DNA from: Eutypella sp. D-1
Taxonomy: Eukaryota > Ascomycota > Sordariomycetes > Xylariales > Diatrypaceae
Length of the DNA: 64,000 bases
Reading direction: 5' to 3'
Assembly (NCBI GenBank): GCA_023313575.1
Contig: JAJTTP010000008.1
Location: forward strand, 248,001 to 312,000
Shown: one piece after another, positions 10,900 through 23,619 of the stretch
How the letters are laid out: every line of letters starts with the position of its first letter
How positions within the stretch are numbered: position 1 is the first letter of the stretch
Program-made: the position numbers and the translations under genes
The notes under the pieces: model-generated
Told to the model about the DNA's origin: nothing
Database searches by the model: none
Seen by the model: only the letters and a program-made list of their open reading frames with translations

Positions 10900-13130
10900 A
10901 TGACTCTACCGACGCAGTATGAAGGCGTCACGCCTCTGCACATGGTACAGAAGCCTCCCTTCATGGTAGAGGCTCCCGATGCACCCGAAGTTGAGGGCGA
11001 GACGAAACCTTACAGGCATTTCAAAGCTAAGGATGGTTTGATCAACCGTCCGGAACCCAATATCGCTACCCTCTACGATATCCTTCGCGACAGCTCTGAG
11101 AAGCATGGTGATAATAAGGGTATAGGCTCTCGGAAACTAATAAAGACGCACGTTGAGAAGAAGAAGGTATCCAAGATCATCGACGGTGTCAAGAAAGAGG
11201 TCGAGAAGGAATGGACCTACTTTGAACTCTCCCCGTTCGAGTACATCACACACAAAGAATTCTACGAGCGTGCCTTGCAGATCGGTGCTGGTCTGAGGAA
11301 GTTGGGTTTGGATTCGGCTGATCGCGTGCACTTGTTCGCCACTACGAGCCCCAACTGGCAGTTCATGCACCATGGCTGCGCTTCACAATCTATCACCATC
11401 GCCACCGCCTACGATACCCTAGGTTCTGATGCTGTTGAATATTCCCTCACCCAGACCAATGCGAAGGCTATGTATACGGATCCTCACCTGTTCAAGACCG
11501 CCGCCAAGCCGCTCAAGAACGCTCCGGAAGTCAAATTCCTCTTCTACAACGACTCTACTCATACCCCCATCTCTGACGAGGATATGGAGAGTTTCAAGAC
11601 TTCACACCCCGAATTAACCATAGTCTCCGTCTCCGACCTCATAGAACTCGGCAAGGCCAACCCCGTCGACCCTGTCCCGCCCAAGCCGGAGGACCTATGC
11701 TGTATAATGTACACGTCAGGTTCTTCCGGCACCCCGAAGGGCGTGCCTATAACCCACGAAGGACTCGTCGCCGGAGTCACCGCCTTGTGGTCCACTGTTG
11801 CCGAGGCCGTCTCCTACCGCGACAGGGTTCTCGCATACCTGCCACTTGCCCATATTCTTGAGATGGCTTTGGAGAACCTCGTTATATTTATCGGCGGAAC
11901 GCTCGGCTACGGCTCGCCACGGACGCTTTCCGATACGTCCATGAAAAACTGCCCCGGTGACATGCGCGCCATGGAACCCACTGTCATGGCTGGTGTTCCC
12001 CAGATTTGGGAGACGATCCGGAAGGGCGTTGAAGCCCGTGTCAACTCAGGCGGTGCGCTAACTAAGAAGTTATTCTGGGGCGCGTACAACCTGAAATGGC
12101 TCATGGTGTCGCTCGGACTACCGGGGACGGGTATCCTCGATGCGCTGGTGTTCAAGCAAGTACGTCAGATGACGGGTGGCCACGTACGCTTCCTCTTCAA
12201 CGGTGGAAGCGGCATCTCGGACGGTACCCTTACCTTCGTCAGCATGGTGATCGCGCCCATGATCACGGGCTACGGTCTGACCGAGACGTGTGCGGCAGGT
12301 GCGCTTGGATCACCGCTTCAGTGGACGCCGCACGCGATTGGACCTGTACCGCCGTCGCTCGAACTGAAGCTTGTAGGGTTACCGGACCTCAACTACAGCA
12401 TCGACACAAAGCCTCCGCAGGGCGAGATCCTGCTGCGCGGCAAGGCCGTGGCGCGGGAGTACTTCAAGAACCCGGAGGAGACGGCTAAGGCGTTTACGGA
12501 GGATGGCTGGTTCCGGACAGGAGATATCGGGGAGATCGACGCCAACGGACACGTCAAAGTGATCGACCGCGTCAAGAACCTCGTCAAGATGCTCGGCGGC
12601 GAGTACATCGCGCTCGAGAAGCTCGAGGCCGTCTACCGCGGCAGCGCCTACGTCAACAACATCCTGGTCTACGGCGACCACGAGCACCCGCGTGCCATTG
12701 CCGTCGTGACCCCCAACGAGAAGCCCCTGGCGGATCTCGCCCATAGCTTAGGCGTCGACGGCAATGCCCACAGCATACACGTCCACCCCAAGGTTCGCGA
12801 GGCCGTCTTCAAGGACCTTGTCGCCGTCGGAAAGAAGGCCGGCCTCACCGGCCTCGAGATCATCAGCGGTGTGGCGCTCGTTGACGATGAGTGGACGCCC
12901 GCTAACGTGAGTCTTTCCCAAAATTTTCTTTCTTTTCACACCTTGTTCGGTCCTCTCTCTTTCTGTTTTTGATTATGCGATGAGCTTGCGTCGTCCCTTG
13001 CTTTCAGCGTAGAAGTTCGCTAACACATTGTCACATATAGGGCCTCGTCACGGCAACGCAAAAGGTGAACCGTCGCGCGCTGAAGCAGCACTACCAAAAG
13101 CAGATCAAGGAGACGTTCGGCTCATCTTGA
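10900..13130 (+). CDS. FAA1: long-chain fatty-acyl-CoA synthetase (Faa1/Faa4 type)
   Basis: Exon 1 is 10900-12906 and exon 2 13041-13130 (donor AAC|GTGAGT, acceptor ATATAG), giving 698 aa. It activates long-chain fatty acids to acyl-CoA through an acyl-adenylate. Residues 271-281 YTSGSSGTPKG are the AMP-binding P-loop, YGLTET follows in the middle domain, and residues about 535-575 carry the FACS signature (DGWFRTGDIGE...KVIDRVKNLVK). The final exon supplies the KVNRR...QIKETF end usual for Faa proteins; without splicing the reading frame would end 22 codons later in unrelated residues. There is no signal peptide. Which of the yeast paralogues it matches best cannot be told by eye. It lies downstream of a CCGAGG cluster. 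Confidence 0.95.
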
Positions 13131-15062
13131 TCAAGAAGATGACGACAAGATATATGAGATAGGATACAAGCCGACAGGCAGGCAGCGTACAATAGATATA
13201 GTCGAAAAAAAGCCCTGCCCGCACATGCTACCGAGGCATCCCACCTCCCTGCTAGCCCCTTACCAGTAGTCCGTCTTGGCCTTTGACGCCTATGTTTCCT
13301 TCCATCACACCTCCTCAGCGCGGATGTGCCATGCTATGCCAGACCGCACCGCACCACACCACACCACACCATGCCGCCGTGCCAGGTTATTCCTTGTACT
13401 TTGCTCTTGACTTCCCCCCTCTCTGCGTCTTGCCTGCATTTTGATTTACCGGTTTGTTTTCAAAACACGTCTTCGTTATCATTCTGCGGTATGGATAGGT
13501 GGGGTGGCCGATGGGATGGTGATGTGTTTGGTTGGAGGAATGATTATAGGTGGACGAGTATGGGTCGGGACTGAGGAGGCGGGATCCAGATGCAGGTGGC
13601 GGACTACCTGAAAATAAACGAAGAGATTCCTCTCTGTCTTCTGGCAATGGGGCGAAGGTGTCCACGTACATACGCGTGTGGTTGTGATATAGCCCGGGCG
13701 CAACAGATGAGCAGGCATGCAGGCAGGTAGCTAGATAGATAGCTTACGTAGATATAGACCACTCTGGTCGAGTTGGGCTCGCCGGTCGGTTTAACAGCAG
13801 GAAACGACCTCCCTTATTTACGGAACTACTCTTCCTGGTGTATAATGTCTTGCGAACCCCTCCTCCTGCTGCCTATGTGGCATTACTACTGTATGTAAAC
13901 CGCAAGCTGTGAGTGAGATGTCGTTTGTTTTACGGATAGGCGGGGACCTATGGTAAAGTATCCAAAGCTGGCTTTGCTGTACCCAAGGGAGCCTACCAAA
14001 ACACTACATAAGAAAGCTCGCTACGTTAGCGGGCTAGCTAGCTAGCTCAGTCATTTCGAGCTTGCTGTCTGTTTATCCTAGGTCAGGGTCACGTATGTTT
14101 TGTTCTCGCAAGACGCTCGGCGCACCGCGCGCGTGTGACTTTGAGTAGATGAGGACGAGGATTGAGTATATACATACGATTAGGGGTTAAGAGAAACGGA
14201 ACCGACGATTATGGTCTGTCTGTCCCCTAAAATGGGGAAAAGGGGGGGGGGGGGGAGAGGGGACATATCGCGCCTAGTTCTCTTTCCCTACCTAAGTTAA
14301 AAGGACAGATTGACAAGACTAGATAGAAGGCGGAGACGAAACGACGAAGTGATAATAAGAAGAGAAAGAGAGAGAAAAAGAAGATTTAAAAAATAAAGGG
14401 AGTTTCTTGCCGCGCGCCATGCTCGCTAAATATTATATATATATGTAACCAAAAAAAGAAATGGAAGAAAAAAGAAAGAGCAACTCCTTTCCGTGATGCT
14501 TTCTTTCCCTAACCCCCCTCTAGAGCCCCCCCCCCCCCCCTTTTCATGCATGAGAGATGCTGAGATCATGTTTTTTCGTCATCCAAATCCGAATTCTCTT
14601 GAATGTTGCTTGCTTGCTAGACAGACACAGACAGCGAGAACTCCCTCCCCAAAAAGCGACAAAGACCACACCCCCGGCTCCATCCCCCCGAAAAGACGAA
14701 CATTCATGATGATGATGATGATGATGGATCCATACCGCTTGCTCCCCCCCCCCCCCCCCCCCCCCACCATCTCCCTCCCCAAATCCTGATAAATCCCCCC
14801 ATCCCGCGACCGCGGCCGCCCGCCCCTAATATTCCTCGATCCAAGATTTATTACAAAACAAAAGTGGTATCTTATCTTTTATCTTTATCGTATCCTTTCT
14901 TTCAACAGAAAACTCGCCGACCACCTTATGTAGTTAGCCTTCTTTGGTTGCTTGGTTGGGTGGGTATCTCGTGCGTGTATTAAAAAAAAGAAAAAACACG
15001 GGCCAGCAGCAGCACGCACATAACGCACATGTGCGCCCTGCTCCTTCTCCTCTTCCTCCTCT
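13131..15062. other. convergent intergenic region, homopolymer-rich
   Basis: Both flanking genes end here. No gene is seen. It contains a G14 run (14242-14255), C15 (14526-14540), C22 (14744-14765), a (GATGAT)n stretch and a (GCTA)n stretch near 14035. Confidence 0.6.
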
Positions 15063-18000
15063 TTAGTCGTCCCTGCTGGACCAGGGAATGTCCTTGCGCT
15101 TGTAGAAGAGCATGACGGGGGTCTCCTTGCCGCGGCACTCGAAGAGCTCGCGCTGGATGGCGCGGTCCATGGTGACCTCGTGGGTGTAGGAGTCGTTGCA
15201 GCGGGTCCAGGTGGCGCCGCCGCCCTCGCGGACCCAGGTCCAGTAGTGGCCGGAGTGGCTGTCGGGGCCGTTGTGGATGACGATGGCGTAGAGGTCGTAG
15301 ACGGGGTCCTCCTCGTAGCCGCCCAGCATGCCGGGGGGCTGCGCGCCCAGGAACGGCCGCACCTGCGCCGCGTCGTACCGGTGCTTGCGCAGGTCCAGGT
15401 CGTCGAACGGGAACTCCACGGGGAACGTGTTCTTCAGCGGCACGCGCGACGTGTGCACCGTGCGCATCATCTTCACGCAGAGCAGCGGCGCCGCCCGCAG
15501 CAGGTAGTTGCGCCGCCGCTTGTGCTTGTGCTTGCACGTCTCGCACGTCGTCTCGAGCACCTCGTCCGGCGCGAACTCCCGGTCGAAGGCCGCGGGGAGG
15601 CTGTCGATCTGCCCGCCGCCGCCGTTCCTCGTCGTGTCCGCGGGGTAGGTGACGATGAACGGCTCCGCCTCGAGCTTGTACGACTTGGCGTTGCACTCGG
15701 GGTTCATGCACGTGAACTCCTGTGAGATGACGTTCTGCCAGTATTTGTCCACGATGGATTGATGGCGATCATAATACGCTAGCCACGTTCTCAGCACGTC
15801 ACCCAGCGGCGCCGCAGTGTTCTGTATTTTGGGCGTTTTGAAGTCGGGTTCGACAGCGTTGATGTTGCGCCTGGTATTTGTCTCCATGTCTAACTGGTCG
15901 AGGAGGAACGTCGTAAGCTCTTCCGCGTCGTGTTGTTCATTGTCACCAAACCTAATTACTCTGCCTCGGTATTCGTATCCCTGGTGAATAGATCGTAGGT
16001 AGTTCTAATCCGTGTTAGAAGAAATATCGAGACCAAGGAAGTAATAGGTATGCTTCGACTTACCATCAAAAGCTCGGCCCTCATTACCTCGAATTGCCGG
16101 TTGTTCAGATACTGGAATATGCTACCGAGGATCCTTGAGAGCAATTGCGGTGAGGGTTTCTCCGTAGTATGGTCTGCGGGCCGCCATGAGACCGGCCAAT
16201 CACTGCGCGTGACCTCGTTCGTGAACTGAGGAGAGGCAAGGAGAGCTTGGAGAACAGAGTTGCAGTAACACCACTGGTAAGGATTTTCGAGGCCTGTCCG
16301 TTTTTTGCGTGCTAGACTAATGACGCTCTTCTTGGCGTAACCACCAGAAGTTGAGCCGTCGTCTTTGCTTTCGAGCCCACTATATCTAGTTCTTGGTACC
16401 GCAGGAGCTGGACGAGCAGGCGGCGCGGGAGATATCTCATTATAGATGCGTTCCTCCTCGGATATTGAGGGGGCGCGGGCTGGCGCAGTCATGGACTCTT
16501 GTAGCTGGGATACGGAGGGGAACCGGCGCATTACTTCTTCAGCTGACCGATAATAGTCATTAGGTGATACATTCTCGTCGGCCTTAATCGACTTCTCGAA
16601 TTGTTCTATCTCCTTCTGGTTTAGGGTCTTCGTCTTGGTCCTCGCTCGCCGTCTATCCATAGTTCTGGGACCGCGTGGTCTTCTCGGTGTTTGGCTTGTC
16701 TTCGAATCGGCTAGGGACTGTGGCCCAAGTTCTTCTACCCAAGCATCTAAACCACCGACTAGAAGCTTTGGAGGGTTTCTCAGTGGTTTGGTGTAGTTGA
16801 AGTGCGTTAAAGCGTTCATTATCGTGTATATAGTCATGGCTTGGGGATTTCCAGTTGGCCTCCTGGGAACAAATGTCGAGTCCTGATCGTAAACGACAAC
16901 TAGGTCAACCTTATCACGCTGTTCGAACGCGAGCTTTTCTGCGGGATCAGCAAGGATCAAACTGTCCTGAATGTCGTCTGCGGAAATGTTCTCACGGGCC
17001 AGGATCTCAGGGTCGATACAAATAGTCCTTACGGACATGATATGCCCATCGTCGTAGGATTCTCGATCGCGAATATCTATAACGAGCAACTGCACTCTGC
17101 CACTCCCGTGTCCCATGTAATTCAGGAGCTCTTGTGTTGTTATGGTCTCCCCTTCCGGAATATCAATACCACACGGCTGTGGAGACGGCGGCGACTCAGA
17201 ATATGTATTTGCGGTGACATACTGCTCCCCGCTAAAGGCCTTTATCGCATTTTCCATTGACGTCCTGGCAGAAGCGCTAGGGGCTGAAACAATGGAGTTG
17301 GTTCTGCTAAACATGCCACGAGGCGTGCTGGATGGCAGAGCAGCTACCTCGCTCGTGATGGTACCTCTCGCGGGGCTATATATGGCATCGGGTATCTTGG
17401 GCATTGGCGGGAGGGCAGACTGTATTGTAGTTTTTGGCCGCTGGGAGGCTGGCATCTCCCTGGGACCAGCGGGCTTAGCGTTGGATGTGATGCCATTAGA
17501 CGATGTTGTCTGGTCTCGTAACTTCGCAAAACGACTGCTAAGATCTTGAGACGTGCTGTTGCCACCGGGTGGGATCGCATTGCCATGTAATGCCTGCGGC
17601 TTTGGATGAACCACAGGTTTTGATTTTGGCGCACCATTCGTGACACTGTTCCCGCGGGAGTGGCTCTGCTTAGTGAAGTCGCTAGGTGCCGACTTGAGTT
17701 CATTGAGACGAGCAGAACTACCATTCCGGGAGTGGGACTTCGATGGATCACTAGAGGGTACGTTAGGCAAATTCATGAGGTTGAGGTCGCTAGAGTTCCG
17801 GGAGGGGCGCGTAGGCTGGACGCCGGATTTCTTGTTGTCCTCCTTGATGAGGGCCTTGACCCTATCGAAGGCCTCGCTATTCTGGGTAATGTTCACTTTG
17901 AGGTTGTTATAACGACGACCAAGCCCCCCCCGATCGGACCCGGAGGCTACACCTCCCTGACTAGATTTCAAAGAAGGATAGTCCTTGTGCTTCGGGATTA

Positions 18001-18400
18001 TATCAACGGCGATTCCAAAGGCCTTCATGTATTCCTGTAAGGCTAGGTCTGGACGGTTAAAATTCTTTTGGGTAATGGCTTGTTGCATATGATTATCGGC
18101 TGTGTCGAGGACTTTGCGAAGGGGGGTGCGAGGGTCGAGATCGACTCTGATAGAGATCAAATCGTCGATATGTTGATAATGTCTCCTCCCTCCATTTCCT
18201 CCATTTCCTCCAGTTCCTCCACCAGGTGGTCTCCCATTTTGATTCATAGCGGTTCCGTTAGGTCCATGTTTCGCCACCAGGGCGGTGGTGGTGCCCGAAC
18301 CGGAATTCGAATGGCCGTTAACGACTGGGGCCATGCTTATGCCTTGTGGTGTATCGAATGTTGTAGGGACAGAGGGCCTGGTGAAAGTGACAGGACTCAT
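15063..18400 (-). CDS. DOA4: ubiquitin-specific protease with rhodanese domain (Doa4/Ubp4-like)
   Basis: Exon 1 is 18400-16064 and exon 2 16004-15063 (donor ATG|GTAAGT, acceptor GGATTAG, phase 0), giving 1092 aa. The N-terminal helical region (about 55-130) resembles the USP8/Doa4 N-terminal domain. A long Ser/Pro-rich linker follows, then a rhodanese domain (about 413-553) and the USP core from about 700. The catalytic Cys is Cys711 in QWCYCNSVLQALL, and the His box is SGHY with His1032 followed by NDS. The next conserved block (GDNEQHDAEELTTFLLDQL) is rebuilt exactly by the splice. Doa4 takes ubiquitin off cargo at endosomes before it enters multivesicular bodies. It is divergent from VPS27, another protein of that pathway. 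The Cys box departs from the usual GNTCYMNS. Confidence 0.92.
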
Positions 18401-20326
18401 AGTTCGGTCGGAGTGTTGTCGGAAGTCATGTCATACCGAGACTCCGGGGGAATAAGCAAGACGGGACGAGGTCGTCGTTGTCGAGGAACTAGATTCCCGG
18501 CAGGAATTACCAGCGGGGCAATATCAATAAAAGAAGGGTTCACGGTTCACGGTTCACGGCGCTTGCGGTGGTAAAACAAGCGAATCGAGAGAACGTGTTT
18601 TTTTTATGAGTATAGTTCCTCGAGTTGAGTTTGGGACCGACGACAAAAGCTGCAACGCATTCTGTTAATGAGAGGAGACAGAATCGCCCTCTGAGTTTAA
18701 CGAAAACTGTCTAGAGATAGAGAGAGGAGGTTCTATAGAGAGGCGCTCGAGAAATTGAAGTTCAAGATCGGTTGGTCGGTGGTTGGCGATAGACTGAGGA
18801 ATGTGTGTGTACTTGAGTATGTACTTGGGAGGTATGTAATTCGAAGTCGACAGATGAAAGCAGCGGCGGCAGCGGCTGGAGAGCGGGAAATGTACAAAGT
18901 GTGACTGTGACTGGTGAATTATTATTCCTTAATCCATCGTCTGTTCCAGACAAGACGACAATATGACAAAGGTGTGTGTGTGTATGTGTGCGAATCACCT
19001 GCGTGGGCCTAAGTAGATTAAGAAGCTGTAAAACGGGCGAATAACTTGAATTTGTGAGAAATCCAAATATTTACCGTTGAAGATACTAAAGATACCTAAA
19101 TCTTAAACCTATATGTACGTATTTCCAAGGTTTAGCAGGTAGGCAGGTATGGATGTACCTATGATGGATGTTGTTGCATATGCGAACATGTACAAGTACC
19201 TTCCTCCCTACAAGTACTTGACACTACCGGGAGTTAGTACCCAAGCTAGGCAGATTGGGGCTGGGGTTGAGAAGTGGCGGACGGGCAACCCTGGAGGTGG
19301 GCTTGGCTGGGGTAAGGCGTTTGGGTTCAAAGTTAGGTAGTTAAGCTAAAGTTGGTCATTCAGGTCATTCACTAATAACTAAAGGGACTATTAATTTCAT
19401 AGCGACCTTGAATACTACTACTGATGAGCCTCAACACATGTCGTAATGTGGCTTAGTTATATCTTACTCTTCTTCTCTATACTAAGTAACCCGGACTACT
19501 TGGAGGCCATAAGTCCGGGTGTCTATAACTGGAATACCCAATTAAAGTACTGTATATGTAGACACGAACTTTGAAGTACTTTCATAGTTTCTCCAATTTT
19601 ACGGGGGTACCTTCTGAAGTATGACAGTTACCCAGGTCTGCCAGGTGTAGTTAAGGTAGAGAGGCCAGGAGGGGTGCCGAGGGGCTTGGAACTCAAGTAC
19701 CTAAGTATACACCCACCCACCTGATCAAGCCCTGGAGCTGGTTGAAATGCCCGAATTTAGCTGCCTGGATAGGTACCTATCTCTAAGTAAGTACATACGT
19801 AATGGGTGCATAAGCCAATCATCATGTCTGCCTAACAACCCAGACAACCTGAAGCTGGGAGATCCGTTTTACCTTACCTTACCGGTAAGTAAGTTACGGG
19901 TTGTCAAGTCGGCCTTCGCCCTTCTGTAATTGACAGGAACCATCAACTACCTAATCTAAGTAATTAATTACCAGACTTCACTTTTGCGACTCTACCTACT
20001 ATTTACTGACTGAGTAGGTTATGTACGAATACATCATAACAAAATCGCCTCATTCCCGGTCTCGTCTGCCAGTCATTTTCCTTTACACCTTCTTTTTCTA
20101 GCTGGAGGCTGGAGCTTAGGGTACAAGCAGACAACTCATTTCCACCTCCCGGTCACTTCTACTGTTTCTACCGTGAAGTTTCCCGATACTTTCGCATCGT
20201 CAAACCCGTTATTCTATCCATTCTGAAGTTGACCTTGCTTTTCGAGTCCGTGTGTCCGTGTGTCCGTCCGTCCATCCGTTCATTCGTTCCTCCGCCCTTG
20301 GCTTTTGGCCAACGTTTTCTCCCAAT
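18401..20326. other. divergent intergenic region DOA4/VPS27
   Basis: 1.9 kb shared by two head-to-head genes. No gene is seen. It contains a GC-rich hairpin (19489-19520), GT repeats near 18970 and many AGGTA/TACCT words. Confidence 0.6.
19489..19520. repeat. inverted repeat, 9-bp arms
   Basis: ACCCGGACT (19489-19497) and AGTCCGGGT (19512-19520) are perfect complements around a 14-nt loop. It is not next to a gene end, so a terminator role is not indicated. Confidence 0.75.
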
Positions 20327-22689
20327 ATGATGAGCGGTTGGTTCTCGTCCTCGGCCAACACGGCCTTGGATGAGCAGATCGAGAAGGCTACGAGTAGCAG
20401 TTTGGAAGATATTGCCCTGAACCTCGAGATCTCCGACATTATTCGCTCTCGCACCGTACAGCCCAAAGATGCCATGCGATCTCTAAAGCGCAGAATCGGT
20501 GCCAAAAATCCCAATCAGCAACTCAGCGCCCTCAGTCTCACCGATACCTGCGTCAAGAATGGCGGCTCCCACTTCCTCGTCGAAGTTGCTTCTAAGGAGT
20601 TCATGGACAATCTCACATCTCTGCTTCATGCTGTTGGGTCTGCCGCTGTGAATCAGGAAGTGAAGGCCAAAATTCTCGAGTTGATACAGTCATGGGCTGC
20701 CGCTACCGAGGGTCGCTACGAGTTGAAGTACATCGAAGAAACATATCGATCCTTACAGAGAGACGGTTTCCAATTTCCGCCTCGTGTGACTGTCTCGAGC
20801 AGCATGATAGACAGCAGCGCTGTACGTTTTGCGACCTCCACCACCACAGATAATGATGATGATGATGATGATGCGGATAAGAGTCCCGTATCGTGTGATA
20901 ATGCAAACACAAACTAACTTACATGTTTACAGCCTCCCGAGTGGACAGACTCTGATGTCTGTATGCGGTGTCGAACGCCCTTCACCTTCACTAATCGCAA
21001 ACACCACTGTCGCAACTGCGGAAACTGTTTCGATCAACAATGCTCGGCCAAGACACTGCCCCTCCCTCATCTAGGGATCCTGCAGCCCGTGCGAGTAGAC
21101 GATGGCTGTTACGCGAAACTCACCGATAAGTCCAGTAGGAGCGCCGCCCCTATCGGCCAGGACCGCGCCGCATCGACTTCCTCATTCCCTCACAAGAACC
21201 GCAGCACATCAGCGATGCAACCGCGGAAGGCTCGTGTAGACGATGACTTCGACGAGGACCTGAAGAAAGCCCTTGCTATGAGCTTGGAGGAGGTCCAGGG
21301 CCATAACAAAGCTTATGTTCCACCCACCAACAACGCGCCTGCGGCATCACAAGCCAAGACGAACGGCCATACTGGATCTTCGGCGAAGACATCGGAGGAA
21401 GAAGATGAGGATCTCAAGGCTGCCATCGCAGCCTCGCTGGCAGATATGGAAGAACAGAAGAATAAACATGCCGCGGCACTGAAACAGCAGGCGGACAGCA
21501 CCCCAGTCGCTTCAGCGTCGCAATTTGTCCTGCCCAAGAATGAGTACGAGCTCACCCCGGTCGAGGCTGAGAACATCAACTTGTTCTCCACGCTGGTGGA
21601 GAGACTGCAAACGCAGCCTCCCGGTACTATCCTCCGAGAACCGCAAATTCAGGAGCTTTATGATTCCATCGGGACGTTGCGGCCGAAATTAGCTCGCACA
21701 TATGGGGAGACAATGAGCAAACATGGTAATGAAGCCGTCAGCCTGAGAGTTGAAACAATGCTAACTTCGCTTCAGAGACTCTTCTGGACCTGCATGCCAA
21801 ATTATCAACCGTCGTTCGATACTACGATAGAATGTTGGAGGAGCGCCTGTCTAAGGCTTACAGCCAACACAGCATAGGCGGATATTCCTTGCCTCCCCCG
21901 CGGCAACCTCCGGGTCCTTATCCATCCATGCAGCCTCCAACTGGACCTGGGGCTGGGCCGGTAGAAAACTTCTACACGGCCGATCCACGGTCAGACTACA
22001 ACAGAACACCGACAGGAGGGCACCCGTATACCCAGCAACACAGTCAGGCGCCTCCGCAGGTCCAGTATGGGAATTACGATAAGCGCGGCTCAGTCTCGTC
22101 TAGCAGCCAGTATCCTCAGGCACCACAGAGGACAGATAGTTGGCAGCCTCAAGGACCTCCTGGACCTGTCCAGTACTCTACGCCGGCAAATTACGCCCCA
22201 GCTGAAGTCTCCCCACCAACACGGCGTGCGTCTACGAACGCCCAACCCAGCAGAGCGCCCGAATTAAGCGGACCTTCTGCACCCGATCCGAATGCCGCGT
22301 ATTACTATAACAACGCACAGCACGGTACGGACCCCCAGGCGCCCCCTACCGGGCCCTCGGAGGCCGCGCCAGCTCCGTATCCAAACCTCCAACAGTCTAT
22401 GAACTACAGTCAGCAGTCCATACCTCCCACTCCCGCCTCGATCCCAGCGCAACCATCACAGACACCGCATCCCCAGCAGTATGCACCCCCAGGGCAACAT
22501 GCTCAGCAGCCCTACTGGCAGCAGCAGCAGCAGCAACCGCAACAACAGCCCCAGCTTACAGGCCAGATTCCCCAGCCTTACCAGGCCCCTGGCCCAGGCT
22601 ATACCGGTTTCAACCAGGATCCCTTCCCTTCAGCACCCCAGCATGCACCTCCGCAACCCGTTGCGGAAGAGTCTCTGATAGATCTCTGA
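20327..22689 (+). CDS. VPS27: ESCRT-0 subunit Vps27 (Hrs homologue)
   Basis: Three exons, 20327-20821, 20933-21725 and 21776-22689, give 733 aa. In order: a VHS domain (about 10-145), a FYVE zinc finger (168-230, with WTDSD, RKHHCR and PVRVDDGCY) that binds PtdIns3P on endosomes, two ubiquitin-interacting motifs (271-287 and 323-339, each with the ALAMSLEE or AIAASLAD core), a helical core, and a Pro/Gln-rich tail. The tail carries two PSAP motifs (596-599, 714-717), the ligand for the ESCRT-I subunit Vps23, and ends in ESLIDL, a clathrin box. Vps27 gathers ubiquitinated cargo and recruits ESCRT-I. Intron 2 has a textbook GCTAAC branch site and TTCAG acceptor. ATGATG makes the exact start uncertain by one codon. 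Confidence 0.97.
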
Positions 22690-23619
22690 GACGCATAGGA
22701 TAATTAAGGATAGGACAGGACAGGACACCTTCTCGAGTACAGTCCTCATCCCCGCGGATATCGTGTAACTTTTCTTTTTCTTTATAAAAGGAAAACAACA
22801 ACTACTACTACTACTATCTTGTTGACTAGCGCTATATGTGCACCCAACTCCTTCTGTTGTTGTCAGCCCCTCCCCCATGTTGCAAATACCCCGAGATAGC
22901 AGAATAACCTCTGTATGTGCGAATGATAATTTGCGTTGATATGTGCTCTTTCTAGAGATTGGGTGTTAATCCCAGGAAAAGGCGTGATAGACTCCCATAA
23001 TTATGCTGCCAAGTTACCTTAAAGAATAGCGCTAGAGCTCTATGTAGGTGCCTACTTATTGAAAGTACCTAAGTACTACTAGCAGTAACTGGATGGATGA
23101 ATGGATAGGTATCAACATTTTGTGACCCCAGGCAACCAGGTTAAGGTCTGTCTTATCTTGAATTACGTCATTGCTCTCTATCAGATGCTAGCGGGCACAA
23201 AGAGCCCCATTAAGTGTGCCTGTGCCCCTCACTAACTTTACCCCGATACTAGGTACATAACTAATGTTCCAATTAGTTTGCGGGTGAGTAATCCCCCACC
23301 TATGGTTGCATCGATTGCTCAGACCTACCCGACCTAACCTACCTACCTACATTCCTACCTCTAGGTAGAGTAGCCTCAGGTATCAACCTCGGAATCTTTT
23401 TGGCCTCGTATATATATTTCCAGATCCATCTTACTGTAGGTAATCGTATATCCATACGGTACACCCAAGCTTCCAAGGTTGCCATAATCAGGTGAAATTA
23501 CACAGAAAGACTTCGAAAATCAAAGTCCTCATTCATTGAACTTCATTCATTTCCACTTACCCCCATACAAACCACCTCAACACTACTTGACTATTCTACT
23601 ACCCTGCGATCCTTCGGCC
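22690..23619. other. intergenic VPS27/HBS1
   Basis: No gene is seen. It holds short direct repeats of ACCTACCTA (about 23338-23352) and several AGTACCTAAGTACT-like words. Confidence 0.6.

Noticed and set aside
15180..15725. 181-codon plus-strand frame over DOA4
   Set aside because: It is antisense to the conserved His-box exon and of extreme composition (Val/Ala/Arg), a shadow of high third-position GC.
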